64,000 nucleotides of DNA from [Clostridium] fimetarium (GTDB lineage: Bacteria > Bacillota > Clostridia > Lachnospirales > Lachnospiraceae): positions 493,294 to 557,293 of the forward strand of contig NZ_FOJI01000001.1 in NCBI RefSeq assembly GCF_900111235.1. The letters run 5' to 3'. The position numbers were made by a program, and so were the translations under genes. Numbering within the stretch: position 1 is the first letter of the stretch; the number at the start of each line of letters is the position of its first letter. Positions 8,150 through 16,057 of this stretch are shown here, piece after piece. The notes beneath the pieces were generated by a model that was not told where the DNA came from, ran no database searches, and saw nothing but the letters and a program-made list of their open reading frames with translations.

Positions 8150-8259
8150 GTGAAAAAGAATTTATAATTATGTATTTGCCTTGCCTTTCCTTCGAACAGC
8201 ATAAGGCGCTGTTCTCAGCCGGTCAGCGGCGAAATGCATAATTATAAATTCTTTTTCAC
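8150..8259. mobile_element. MITE-like hairpin element, copy 1
   Basis: The ends are a nearly perfect inverted repeat of about 31 bp: GTGAAAAAGAATTTATAATT from 8150 and its complement ending at 8259. The 50-bp core (TTTCCTTCGAACAGCAT .. CTGT .. TCAGCCGGT) recurs, inverted, in the element at 29667-29767. It has no coding capacity. Terminal inverted repeats, conserved core and two dispersed copies suggest a non-autonomous mobile element or a dispersed RNA hairpin family. Confidence 0.75.
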
Positions 8260-8304
8260 ATTTACATATTAATAAATAAGGTTTGACACTAAATCTAAGC
8301 GGGA

Positions 8305-8443
8305 ATAAAACCAAAACCAAGACCAAGGATAAAACCAAGGACAAGACCAAGGACAAGACCAAGGACAAGACCAAGGACAAGACCAAGGACAAGACCAAGG
8401 ACAAGACCAAGGACAAGACCATGGACAAGACCAAGACTAAAAC
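8305..8443. repeat. 12-bp tandem repeat array
   Basis: About ten units of GACCAAGGACAA, degenerate at the edges, lie downstream of the ThuA-like gene. The reading frames through it (Leu/Val/Ser or Thr/Lys/Asp repeats) have no start context and are not taken as genes. It resembles in unit length the array inside the ABC linker. Confidence 0.9.
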
Positions 8444-8468
8444 CTAGTTTGCAACTAAGCTAAGGGAA

Positions 8469-9194
8469 TCAAAGATTCGCTTGTAGGCTTGGGTCTTGGT
8501 GGAAGTCGGTGGGGAGATTGGGGAGGTGAAATGTGCGGGTGGCCCAGGTGCAAGAATTACGAATCAATTGTTGAATTAAGGGGTTATGGTAGGAAGGATT
8601 TGTTTCGTGGCCGGGTTGCAAGAAGACTACTTTGCCATAACCACGGTTCCAAGTCATGACGCTTCGGCAGACCTCGCCGCTATCAAACCAACCAAGATAT
8701 AGGATGTCATCAGGCTTTGGTACATCAATAAATTCTCCGTAGCTTTCTTCCTTTTCTAATTCGATATGAAGAGGGAGGCCTGCGGCAATCGGATGCTGCG
8801 GATTGCAGCAGGTCATGCGTTCGAAATCATCATGTCGGTAATGGATGGAACAGGTTGTACCCATAAGCGATTTAAAGGCCTTACAACCAATGGCAGAGTG
8901 TAAGACGACGAAACCCATTCCACGAAGAACATGGGATTGGATTCGCTGAGCCAATTCATCTAAAAACTGTTTGTTACCACCATGAGACCAATATAGTAAC
9001 ACATCAGTCATTTCTAATATCTCATCCGTCAATTTCTCCTCAATGTCATACATTGAGAGAATATCAAGTAGCTCATAATCGGGCAGTTCGCGTATAATAT
9101 CAGCTAATATTGCACCAATCCCGTCTGGATAAACCTGAAGAACTTCAGGCTTTATTTTTTCATCTCGTCCTTCGTTATATATAAGAATGCGCAT
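8469..9194 (-). CDS. ThuA-like domain protein
   Basis: This 241-residue protein has GGAGG upstream of the ATG at 9194. It resembles the ThuA family, which has a glutamine-amidotransferase-like fold and is linked in some bacteria to trehalose or other sugar use. Visible features include an N-terminal strand (RILIYNEGRD), VLLYWSHGG, GFVVLHSAIGCKAF, and a C-terminal YGKVVFLQPGHETNPSYHNP. The enzymatic reaction is not established for the family. It stands alone, divergent from the esterase pair, so its substrate cannot be inferred. Confidence 0.85.
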   Translation of the reverse strand: MRILIYNEGRDEKIKPEVLQVYPDGIGAILADIIRELPDYELLDILSMYDIEEKLTDEILEMTDVLLYWSHGGNKQFLDELAQRIQSHVLRGMGFVVLHSAIGCKAFKSLMGTTCSIHYRHDDFERMTCCNPQHPIAAGLPLHIELEKEESYGEFIDVPKPDDILYLGWFDSGEVCRSVMTWNRGYGKVVFLQPGHETNPSYHNPLIQQLIRNSCTWATRTFHLPNLPTDFHQDPSLQANL

Positions 9195-9240
9195 CTGTTA
9201 TGCCTCCATGTGCTGAGTTTAGCACCTATTAATTTTTTTA

Positions 9241-9288
9241 AATACAAACCATAAGAAAAACTGTAATACAAACTATAAGAAAATCTGT
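9241..9288. repeat. Two 24-bp direct repeats
   Basis: AATACAAAC(C/T)ATAAGAAAA(A/T)CTGT occurs twice in tandem between the divergent ThuA-like and esterase genes, where it could also hold regulatory sites. Confidence 0.7.
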
Positions 9289-9463
9289 AAACATAAATGT
9301 AAAATTAATATCGGATTATATAAATAAATTATAAGTAATATGCATTTATATAGCAAGAAAAAGATATAAAATCAGTTATTCCCAATATTTAAAAACCATT
9401 TAATCCATGCTATACTGTTCGGAAAGGGCAGAATCATATAAACCTATCAAAGGAGCAGAAAAA

Positions 9464-10198
9464 ATGGCATGGCTTAGCGCAGATTTTGATTCAAAGGTAT
9501 TACACATGCCGGTATCGGTTGATATACTGATGCCACAAGGACATGGAAATTATAAAACGATTTATCTTTTACACGGTGCAGGCGGTGATAAAACCACATG
9601 GCTATTAAAGACAAGAATTGCGGATTATGTTGAAGGTAAAAATGTGGCAGTTATTATGCCATCCGGAAACAATAGCTTTTATGTAAACCAAAACCAAGGA
9701 AAAAACTATATGGATTATATCAGTCAGGAATTACCAGAACTTTGCGAACGTTGGTTTTCATTGTCAGCATGCAAGCAGGATCGCATGATTGCAGGGATGT
9801 CTATGGGCGGCTATGGAGCATTTGTGAATTCACTGAACCATCCAGAATTGTTTGGCTACGTGGCTTCCTTTAGCGGCACACTTGACGTCCTACAGCGATA
9901 TGACCACCCACAGGGTATTGATATGCAACGTGTATTTGGAGAACGAGAAGAATTAGTGAAAAGCAAGAATGATTTATTTTATATGTCAGAACAATCCACA
10001 AATGATATAAAATATCTGATTATGTGCGGCGAACAGGACAATCGCTGTGAAATGAATGAAGAGATGTATGCTCATATGAAAAAACTCGGATATTCTGTCA
10101 GAATGGAAAAGACAGAGGGCAAACATGATTTTGATTACTGGGATCAATGCATAAAAAGAGCTATAGAATGGTTTGTGCAGGAAAGGGAGGTTAAGTGA
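9464..10198 (+). CDS. Esterase D/tributyrin-esterase-like hydrolase (1 of 2)
   Basis: The ATG at 9464, behind AAAGGAG, gives 244 residues. The alpha/beta-hydrolase pattern is clear: oxyanion segment YLLHGAGG, nucleophile Ser113 in GMSMGGYG, an acidic residue in CGEQDNRC, and His in GKHDFDYW. These proteins hydrolyse short acyl esters and often deacetylate xylan or other sugars. There is no signal peptide, so it should be cytoplasmic. A paralogue starts one base after the stop, so the pair is translated from one transcript and arose by duplication. Confidence 0.88.
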   Translation: MAWLSADFDSKVLHMPVSVDILMPQGHGNYKTIYLLHGAGGDKTTWLLKTRIADYVEGKNVAVIMPSGNNSFYVNQNQGKNYMDYISQELPELCERWFSLSACKQDRMIAGMSMGGYGAFVNSLNHPELFGYVASFSGTLDVLQRYDHPQGIDMQRVFGEREELVKSKNDLFYMSEQSTNDIKYLIMCGEQDNRCEMNEEMYAHMKKLGYSVRMEKTEGKHDFDYWDQCIKRAIEWFVQEREVK

Positions 10199-10199
10199 C

Positions 10200-10967
10200 A
10201 TGGCAGTTATTCGAACAAATATATTTTCTATAAATTTAAAATATAATATGGAATGTTATGTAATTCTTCCAGACGAGATTCCCAAAGAGAAGAAACTAAA
10301 GACGCTATGGCTCTATCATGGCGGTAGCGGTGACCATACCGGATGGTTATATCATACTAAAATTGTGGAATATGTAAATGAAAGAGGATTTGCGGCAATT
10401 CTGCCCAATGTCCATGAATCATGTTTTGTGGATATGAATATCGGTGGAAAATATGGAAGTTATGTAGGCGACGAATTGCCAAAGACTATGTGGAATATGT
10501 TTCCGATTCTCTCCTCTAAAAGAGAAGACAACTATATTTGCGGATTATCAAACGGTGGATACGGTTGCCTTCATACTGCATTGAAATATCCTGAAAAATT
10601 CGGCTCTGTTGGTGCATTTTCAGCAGGCGATAAAGCAGATGCCGATTTTGCGAATGATAATTCGGAGAAATCAAAAACCAGAATTCGCTTGTTTGGCGAC
10701 ACCGATTTAAATCAAAATGAATATGGTGTCAAATATCAGGCACATATGCTAGCACTTCAAGACATAGAACGACCAAGGATATATCACGCTTGTGGCAGTG
10801 AAGATCCTTGGCTTGATATGAATCTTATGGTAAAAAAATGCTTTGAAGAGATGCCTGATAAATATGACTATACCTATGACCAAATAGAAGGACTAGGACA
10901 TGTGTGGCCGTTTTGGGAGGAAGAACTTGTCCGCTATTTGAATTATTTGGGATTGCCTATTTTATAA
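10200..10967 (+). CDS. Esterase D/tributyrin-esterase-like hydrolase (2 of 2)
   Basis: The ATG at 10200 follows GGGAGG and the upstream stop codon, giving 255 residues. It has the same layout as its neighbour: WLYHGGSGDHTGW, nucleophile Ser117 in GLSNGGYG, Asp in ACGSEDPWLD, and His in GLGHVWPFW. The sequence has diverged strongly from its neighbour, so a different ester substrate is likely. The 3' end overlaps the convergent C39-like gene by 11 bases. Confidence 0.88.
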   Translation: MAVIRTNIFSINLKYNMECYVILPDEIPKEKKLKTLWLYHGGSGDHTGWLYHTKIVEYVNERGFAAILPNVHESCFVDMNIGGKYGSYVGDELPKTMWNMFPILSSKREDNYICGLSNGGYGCLHTALKYPEKFGSVGAFSAGDKADADFANDNSEKSKTRIRLFGDTDLNQNEYGVKYQAHMLALQDIERPRIYHACGSEDPWLDMNLMVKKCFEEMPDKYDYTYDQIEGLGHVWPFWEEELVRYLNYLGLPIL

Positions 10968-11793
10968 CTACGGCCCTTTTACCCAATTCATTATATCTTG
11001 AATTAAACTGGGAATAAGTCCTCTCTACGACACCAGCGAGTGGGTCGGCTACGGTTACAGTCTGAGGTGAATTTAAATCGTATCCAATGAGTACAACACA
11101 ATGCTCATTTTCAGGCCATTTAAAAATTGTGCCATTATCCATTTCAATATTATCAAATATCGTACGTTCATCTAATCTAGTGGTAACCCAAACAATAACG
11201 GGGTTGCCATTTCGAATTTCTGCCAAAAGCTGGCTTAGCGTAGAACCACTGATGTTATAGGCCTTTTTAGAAGATTTGATACTGGTGAGGTATTTGTTAC
11301 CAGCATTCGTAATGGCAGGCGCAAAACAGCCCCAACCACTTTCTGACCATGGGGAACCAATAAAATAAGAATTAAAGGAACCACTTAAATCATCAATCAT
11401 CTTGAGATCATTTTCGGCAAGATATTCCTTATCAACTTCGTACCCTAGATAATTAAGGACTTCTGCTAGCGAAGTAATCTCACATCCAGTAGGTAGTTCT
11501 GGAAGCTGACTGATATATTCTACTGGCAATTGCTTGGATTTAACATTTGCAGCTGCAGATGTTGCTGCGATAGAAGGCGCTACATTTTCTGCATCCGTAG
11601 ATAACTGAAGGTCTTTAATATTGTCTGGTTCAATATATAATTCATCATCTAGGACTTTATTGGAATCTGCTTCCAAACTTGCTCTTTTAGAATCTGACCA
11701 TGGTTTATAAAAATGAATGTATGCAAAATAGGTACCGCTGGCAATTACCAGTAGACTTAAAAATATAATAAATTTCTTAAGTATTTTATTCAA
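10957..11793 (-). CDS. Membrane-anchored C39-like cysteine peptidase
   Basis: This 278-residue protein has a signal anchor at about residues 8-27, a polar linker, and a C39_2-type domain from about 88 to the end. The catalytic Cys104 sits in LPTGCEITS, His231 in ENEHCVVLIGYD and Asp250 in TVADPLAG, the usual order. Relatives are extracytoplasmic peptidases of uncertain substrate. A stand-alone gene without a bacteriocin transporter argues against leader-peptide processing. It is convergent with the esterase pair. Confidence 0.88.
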   Translation of the reverse strand: MNKILKKFIIFLSLLVIASGTYFAYIHFYKPWSDSKRASLEADSNKVLDDELYIEPDNIKDLQLSTDAENVAPSIAATSAAANVKSKQLPVEYISQLPELPTGCEITSLAEVLNYLGYEVDKEYLAENDLKMIDDLSGSFNSYFIGSPWSESGWGCFAPAITNAGNKYLTSIKSSKKAYNISGSTLSQLLAEIRNGNPVIVWVTTRLDERTIFDNIEMDNGTIFKWPENEHCVVLIGYDLNSPQTVTVADPLAGVVERTYSQFNSRYNELGKRAVVIK

Positions 11794-12039
11794 TATATTC
11801 CTCCTTAAAACATATACAAATTATATAAGAAATACCAATTAATTGCAATAAATAAAAGAGTGAACCTAATTAGTATTGGACAATGAAGGGAATCAAAATT
11901 TAAGGCAAAATAAAAATCTAAATAGAAATTAAAATAGAAATAGAAATATAATAACGTCTATGATATAATTAATACTATATATTATTAAATATGGGTAGAA
12001 TATAAAATATTACTTTAGAAATCATTGGTGGGGGATACT

Positions 12040-13218
12040 ATGAGAGAAAAGAGATACTTTATTTACGTTATTCTGGCTATACTTTTAGCCATCGGATTAG
12101 GATTTTTGATATTAGGGAGTGTTGTAAAGCAACAGAAAAATGATGAGATAAAACTTGTTGAAGACGTTTCCGAAGAGGATGGTAAAGATAACGAATTCTA
12201 TGTAAAATTTAATCAAGGGAAAAGTTGGATAGATGCGTATGGTAGTATAGGTGCTCAATATGATGGAGTGTTTTATAATAATACGGGAATCGATATTACA
12301 GATTGGAAAATAGAGATACAGGTGCCTGAACAGAGTTATATTGATAGTTCTTGGAAAGGCGTGTATATATTGGAAGATAATTGGATAACAATTAAAGCAG
12401 TCGATTACGATGTAAATGTTCTTAAGAATAATTCAATCACATTTGGATTTGTCATGTATACACCTTCCGATTTCAATGCAAAAAATATCACAATATATGC
12501 GCATAAAATATATGAGATTCAGCATTACCCATTATTTTGGATATTGTCAATTATGTTGGTTGTAGTATTAATGATGATTATAGTATATAGTGCTTTTGAA
12601 TTACGAGTAAGAAAATTCAAAGCAAAGCAGAGACAGGATAAGAGAATTATAGTACAATCGTTAAAGACTTTTGCCAATATCATTGATGCCAAGGATCCAT
12701 ACACAAAAGGTCATTCCAATAGAGTTGCAAAATATGCAAAAGAAATTGCCAGGCGTATGGAAATAGCAGATAAAGATCTAGATAGAATTTATTACATAGC
12801 ATTACTGCATGATATAGGTAAAATAGGGATATCAGATGATGTTTTGAACAAGCCTGGAAAATTAACAGATAAAGAAAGAATGATCATTGAAATGCATACA
12901 ACAATTGGTGGAGAGATCCTAAAGGATTTTTCTGCAATCCCGGGAATTGGGGATGGCGCAATGTATCACCATGAACAATATGCGGGAGGTGGATATCCAT
13001 TAGGCTTGCAAGGTGAAAACATACCTTTGTTTGCAAGAATCATATGTATTGCAGACGCATATGATGCAATGTCAAGTGATAGATGTTATAGACCAAAACT
13101 AAAAGATGATAATATACTGTCTGAATTAGTACTGTTTACAGGTAAACAGTTTGACCCAAATATAGTAAAATACATGCTAGCTATGATAAGTGATGGATTT
13201 GTAACATGCATTAAATAG
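12040..13218 (+). CDS. HD-GYP phosphodiesterase with an extracytoplasmic CBM2-like domain
   Basis: The ATG at 12040 behind GGTGGGGGA is preferred to the TTG at 12025. The 392-residue protein has a helix at 7-27, an external domain of about 110 residues, a second helix near 160-182, and an HD-GYP domain. The latter shows H257-D258 in LLHDIGKIGI and HHEQYAGGGYP near 310-321, so c-di-GMP hydrolysis is expected. The external domain has the spaced Trp/Asn pattern of cellulose-binding-like folds (GVFYNNTGIDITDW, SSWKGVY, ITFGF). It may sense a polysaccharide and adjust c-di-GMP. Confidence 0.85.
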   Translation: MREKRYFIYVILAILLAIGLGFLILGSVVKQQKNDEIKLVEDVSEEDGKDNEFYVKFNQGKSWIDAYGSIGAQYDGVFYNNTGIDITDWKIEIQVPEQSYIDSSWKGVYILEDNWITIKAVDYDVNVLKNNSITFGFVMYTPSDFNAKNITIYAHKIYEIQHYPLFWILSIMLVVVLMMIIVYSAFELRVRKFKAKQRQDKRIIVQSLKTFANIIDAKDPYTKGHSNRVAKYAKEIARRMEIADKDLDRIYYIALLHDIGKIGISDDVLNKPGKLTDKERMIIEMHTTIGGEILKDFSAIPGIGDGAMYHHEQYAGGGYPLGLQGENIPLFARIICIADAYDAMSSDRCYRPKLKDDNILSELVLFTGKQFDPNIVKYMLAMISDGFVTCIK

Positions 13219-13260
13219 TCGTTAAATTTGATTTACATTAGGTAGGAGATAGGAGTAATA

Positions 13261-14439
13261 GTGGAATTTATATATAAAAATAATAAGAATATGTTGTTTG
13301 TAGTGTTTGCGGGAATTCTGTTTTACGTTGGATTACAGAATATATCGGGTATTATCGGTTTTGCTCAGTCAGGGTTAAACCTATTGTTTCCATTTGTTTT
13401 AGGTGCTGCGATTGCATTTATACTAAATGTACCTATGAAGCAGATAGAGGTAAAATTGTTTGGAAAGTTAAAATTAAAGTCAAACAGTATAAAAAGAGGA
13501 ATTTCATTATTTGTTACGATATTAATCGTGGTTTGCATTATTTTAGTTGTAATGCTAGTTGTTGTTCCAGAGTTAATAAGGACTTGCAATTCATTAATTA
13601 AACAGATTCCAAGTGCTTATGCGGATGCCAAGCAATATCTAGAGTCTTTAAATACGCAGTGGCCACAATTTAAGGGATTGATAGACCAGAATAATATTAA
13701 TTTAGATACGATGACTAACACTGCCGTGAAATTTCTACAAAATGTAGCAATTGGGTTTCTTGATTCAACATTCGGAATCGTTGGTGGAGTTTTAAGTAGT
13801 ATAATAACATTTTTTATTAGTTTTACATTTGCAATATACGTATTATTTCAAAAAGAAAAGTTAAGTCGCCAGGCTAAAAAAATCATGTATGCGATATTAC
13901 CAGTGAAAGTTGTCGATAGGGTTATATATGTTGGCAAATTATCAAATACAACATTTTCTGGATTTTTATCGGGGCAGTGCCTGGAAGCGGTAATATTAGG
14001 AACGATGTTCTTTGTTTCAATGACAATATTTAGAATGCCGTATGCATGGATGATGGGCGTGCTGATTGCATTAACTGCACTTGTGCCTATATTTGGGTCA
14101 TTGGTGGGCTTGATTGTTGGATTCTTATTGATTGTAATCATTAGTCCAGTTCAAGCAATTGGATTTGTAATTTTATTTTTTGTATTGCAGCAGATAGAGG
14201 GGAATTTAATATATCCTCATGTCGTAGGCGGATCTGTTGGTCTACCATCAATTTGGGTATTGTTTGCAGTAACAATTGGCGCTAACCTGATGGGAATTGC
14301 TGGAATGATAATATTTATTCCTTTATGTTCAGTTTGTTATACACTCATTAGAGAATCAGTGGATAAAAGGCTGATTGCAAGAAAAATCTCTGAACAAAAG
14401 TGGACAATACATAAAGATGATACGCAAATTAGGAAATAA
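13261..14439 (+). CDS. AI-2E/PerM family membrane transporter
   Basis: A GTG start behind TAGGAG gives 392 residues with about eight transmembrane helices, and the family region PFVLGAAIAFILNVP near the N-terminus and QQIEGNLIYPHVVG in the C-terminal half. The family name comes from TqsA, an AI-2 exporter, but most members have no proven substrate. It follows the HD-GYP gene by 42 bp and may be cotranscribed. Confidence 0.9.
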   Translation: MEFIYKNNKNMLFVVFAGILFYVGLQNISGIIGFAQSGLNLLFPFVLGAAIAFILNVPMKQIEVKLFGKLKLKSNSIKRGISLFVTILIVVCIILVVMLVVVPELIRTCNSLIKQIPSAYADAKQYLESLNTQWPQFKGLIDQNNINLDTMTNTAVKFLQNVAIGFLDSTFGIVGGVLSSIITFFISFTFAIYVLFQKEKLSRQAKKIMYAILPVKVVDRVIYVGKLSNTTFSGFLSGQCLEAVILGTMFFVSMTIFRMPYAWMMGVLIALTALVPIFGSLVGLIVGFLLIVIISPVQAIGFVILFFVLQQIEGNLIYPHVVGGSVGLPSIWVLFAVTIGANLMGIAGMIIFIPLCSVCYTLIRESVDKRLIARKISEQKWTIHKDDTQIRK

Positions 14440-14511
14440 GAATCAGTTGAAGCAGAAATGTACACATCTACTGAACAACGATTGACGTGACAATTGCCAC
14501 AACAATGGATA

Positions 14512-14557
14512 GAAATGTGGGTTTAACACAGAAAAATGTGGGCTCAACACAGAAAAA
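14512..14557. repeat. Two 22-bp direct repeats upstream of tRNA-Gly
   Basis: AAATGTGGG(T/C)T(T/C)AACACAGAAA-type units occur twice in tandem just before the tRNA promoter. Confidence 0.6.
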
Positions 14558-14561
14558 TATA

Positions 14562-14590
14562 TTGACAAAATTAATCGCATATAGTATATT
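14562..14590 (+). promoter_or_regulatory. tRNA-Gly promoter
   Basis: TTGACA at 14562-14567 and TATATT at 14585-14590 are spaced by 17 bp, about 40 bases before the mature tRNA 5' end. Confidence 0.8.
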
Positions 14591-14631
14591 ACTAAATGTG
14601 CCTGTAAGACGCACACAACTATATGCAACAC

Positions 14632-14703
14632 GCGCGAGTGGCTCAGCGGTAGAGCATCTCCTTGCCAAGGAGAGGGTCGCGGGTCCGATTCCCGTCTCGC
14701 GCT
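14632..14703 (+). tRNA. tRNA-Gly (anticodon GCC)
   Basis: All arms fold. The acceptor stem is GCGCGAG/CTCGCGC, the D-arm GCTC..GAGC, the anticodon stem TCTCC/GGAGA with loop TTGCCAA (anticodon GCC), and the T-arm GCGGG/CCCGT with loop TCCGATT. The CCA end is not encoded. Its 3' end is duplicated at 41-69 and 14832-14851, marking it as an integration or recombination hot spot. Confidence 0.97.
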
Positions 14704-14704
14704 T

Positions 14705-14749
14705 AAAAAAGGTAAGAGGACATCCGAATGGATGTCCTCTTACCTTTTT
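14705..14749 (+). terminator. tRNA-Gly terminator
   Basis: GGTAAGAGGACATCC (14711-14725) and its perfect complement (14730-14744) form a 15-bp stem with loop GAAT, flanked by A and T runs. It would work in both directions. Confidence 0.9.
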
Positions 14750-14831
14750 CGAGTCCAATCCTGGACTCGAAGTTCGATTGTCTACGCTTCGCTTCGGTCC
14801 ACGCATAGCCGAGGTCCACTGGACCTCGTGC

Positions 14832-14851
14832 GCCGTCTCGCGCTTCATATT
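14832..14851 (+). repeat. Second copy of the tRNA-Gly 3' end (att-like)
   Basis: CCGTCTCGCGCTT at 14833-14845 repeats the tRNA end at 14692-14704, 141 bp away, and continues CATATT exactly as the copy at 41-69 does. The 141-bp segment between the repeats carries a perfect terminator and small palindromes (GAGTCC..GGACTC, AGGTCCACTGGACCT), as if a short segment had inserted at the tRNA end. Confidence 0.7.
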
Positions 14852-14854
14852 ATT

Positions 14855-14894
14855 CGCTCAAACCTTAGTATTTAAAAGGGTTTGAGCGTTTTTT
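14855..14894 (+). terminator. Second intrinsic terminator after tRNA-Gly
   Basis: CGCTCAAACC (14855-14864) pairs with GGTTTGAGCG (14879-14888), followed by six T residues. It was probably the original tRNA terminator before the 141-bp segment appeared. Confidence 0.85.
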
Positions 14895-15039
14895 GTTTTT
14901 ATAGAGTTTGATTACCCTTGATTACCTTTTTGAATATTATGTTTATAAAGCATTGGCAATTAGATTGTTTGAATGGGGACATGAGACGTAAGGCTTTTGA
15001 AGTATTTTTCAATTACAGCTAAGCGTTGCTAGGTAAAGT

Positions 15040-15400
15040 GCACCCCGTCTTACTTCATCAGACCGTCGGGCTTACAGCTTAGAATAATCAGAGCTAAAAA
15101 GTCTTTCCTACTAGTGTAGGTCAGGCTAAAGATGCGGGTTACGGTTGATTCATCCATCAGAACATCTTCTGTGGGTGTCAACAAAATGAGTTCTCTTTCT
15201 TTATTAAATGTATTTATTAATCAATCCTTCTTTATTATATTTTTAATTACATATATACTGTATTAAAAAAGAAATAGGGAAGTTAAATAATTAAAAATAA
15301 ATTTTTGGCTTTTTATTAAGGATACTTTTAGGTGTATAATTAATAATTAAATAGGGTTATGGTAAAATTTAGTAGATAAAATTGGTTGCAGAGGTGACAA
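15040..15400 (+). repeat. Duplicated flank, copy B
   Basis: It matches 817-856 and 865-938 in two blocks separated by about 240 bp of unique sequence. The second block carries TATAAT at 15335-15340 and a leader containing ATGGTAAAATTTAGTAGATAAA. Confidence 0.7.
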
Positions 15401-15453
15401 ACACCGATTGCAGGAAACCTTATTATTTTATCTTCTGTTAATAGCTGGGACTT

Positions 15454-15493
15454 AGAACCAGTAGAAACCAGTAGAAACCAGTAGAAACCAGTA
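15454..15493. repeat. 10-bp tandem repeat
   Basis: Four units of AGTAGAAACC lie directly upstream of the ECF promoter; a change in unit number would shift upstream sites in phase with the helix. Confidence 0.8.
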
Positions 15494-15517
15494 AAAAACT
15501 ATAAAGCATAAATTATT

Positions 15518-15543
15518 TGTAACGTTTTATATATTAATCCGTC
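15518..15543 (+). promoter_or_regulatory. ECF-type promoter, probably self-recognised
   Basis: TGTAAC (15518-15523), 16 bp, then CGTC (15540-15543) matches the TGAAAC-N16-CGT(A/C) class used by Firmicute ECF sigma factors such as SigW, SigX and SigV. The transcript would start about 10-20 bases before the ATG of the sigma gene, whose AGGAGG lies at 15555-15560. Confidence 0.7.
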
Positions 15544-15567
15544 TAACTATCATTAGGAGGTGGTCAA

Positions 15568-16056
15568 ATGAGGGAGTTTGAGGAAGTATATTCAAAATAC
15601 GCCAAACAAGTCTATGGATATCTTATGACTATAACGGAAGATTTTCATCTCGCAGAAGAGCTTACACAAGAGACCTTTTATCGGGCATATAAAAACTTAA
15701 AATCTTTTAAAGGAAATTCCCAATTATCCGTCTGGCTATGCAGCATTGCTAAGAACTGCTATTTTGACTATCTTAGAAATAAAAAAAAATACAATGCAAC
15801 TGAACTAACAGAGACAATCCCATCTGATTACTCTATATCGGAGTATTTTGAACAAAAAGACAATTTAAAGCATATTCACAAATCTTTACATAATTTAAGT
15901 GAACCCTATAAGGAAGTGTTTATGTTAAGACATTTTAGTGAACTGTCGTTAAAGGATATAGCAGATATTTTTTCAAAATCAGAAAGCTGGGCAAGAGTAA
16001 CGTATTATAGAGCCAAAAATCAACTAAAATCAATGTTGGAAAACGAGGAGGGTTAA
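15568..16056 (+). CDS. ECF-family RNA polymerase sigma factor
   Basis: This 162-residue protein has sigma region 2 at about 5-70 (YSKYAKQVYGYL, ELTQETFYRAYKNL, SVWLCSIAKNCYFDYLR) and region 4 at about 105-158 (LSEPYKEVFMLRHFSELSLKDIADIFSKSESWARVTYYRAK). The anti-sigma factor gene begins two bases after its stop. The promoter at 15518-15543 has ECF spacing, so autoregulation is likely. The regulon may be envelope stress, as for SigW-like factors, but only its own operon is visible here. Confidence 0.93.
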   Translation: MREFEEVYSKYAKQVYGYLMTITEDFHLAEELTQETFYRAYKNLKSFKGNSQLSVWLCSIAKNCYFDYLRNKKKYNATELTETIPSDYSISEYFEQKDNLKHIHKSLHNLSEPYKEVFMLRHFSELSLKDIADIFSKSESWARVTYYRAKNQLKSMLENEEG

Positions 16057-16057
16057 T

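Larger units (their letters stand above)
14895..15567. other. Gene-free stretch before the ECF sigma operon
   Basis: No coding frame is supported. It contains the second copy of the duplicated flank (15040-15079 and 15318-15400), a 10-bp tandem repeat at 15454-15493 and the ECF-type promoter at 15518-15543. Confidence 0.6.

Noticed and set aside
8168..8434. Minus-strand reading frame encoding a Leu/Val/Ser repeat protein
   Set aside because: It is the translation of the 12-bp tandem array plus half of the hairpin element; no ribosome binding site or non-repeat sequence supports it.
14468..14885. Long overlapping reading frames on both strands across the tRNA-Gly
   Set aside because: They run through the tRNA and its terminator and have no binding sites or family features.
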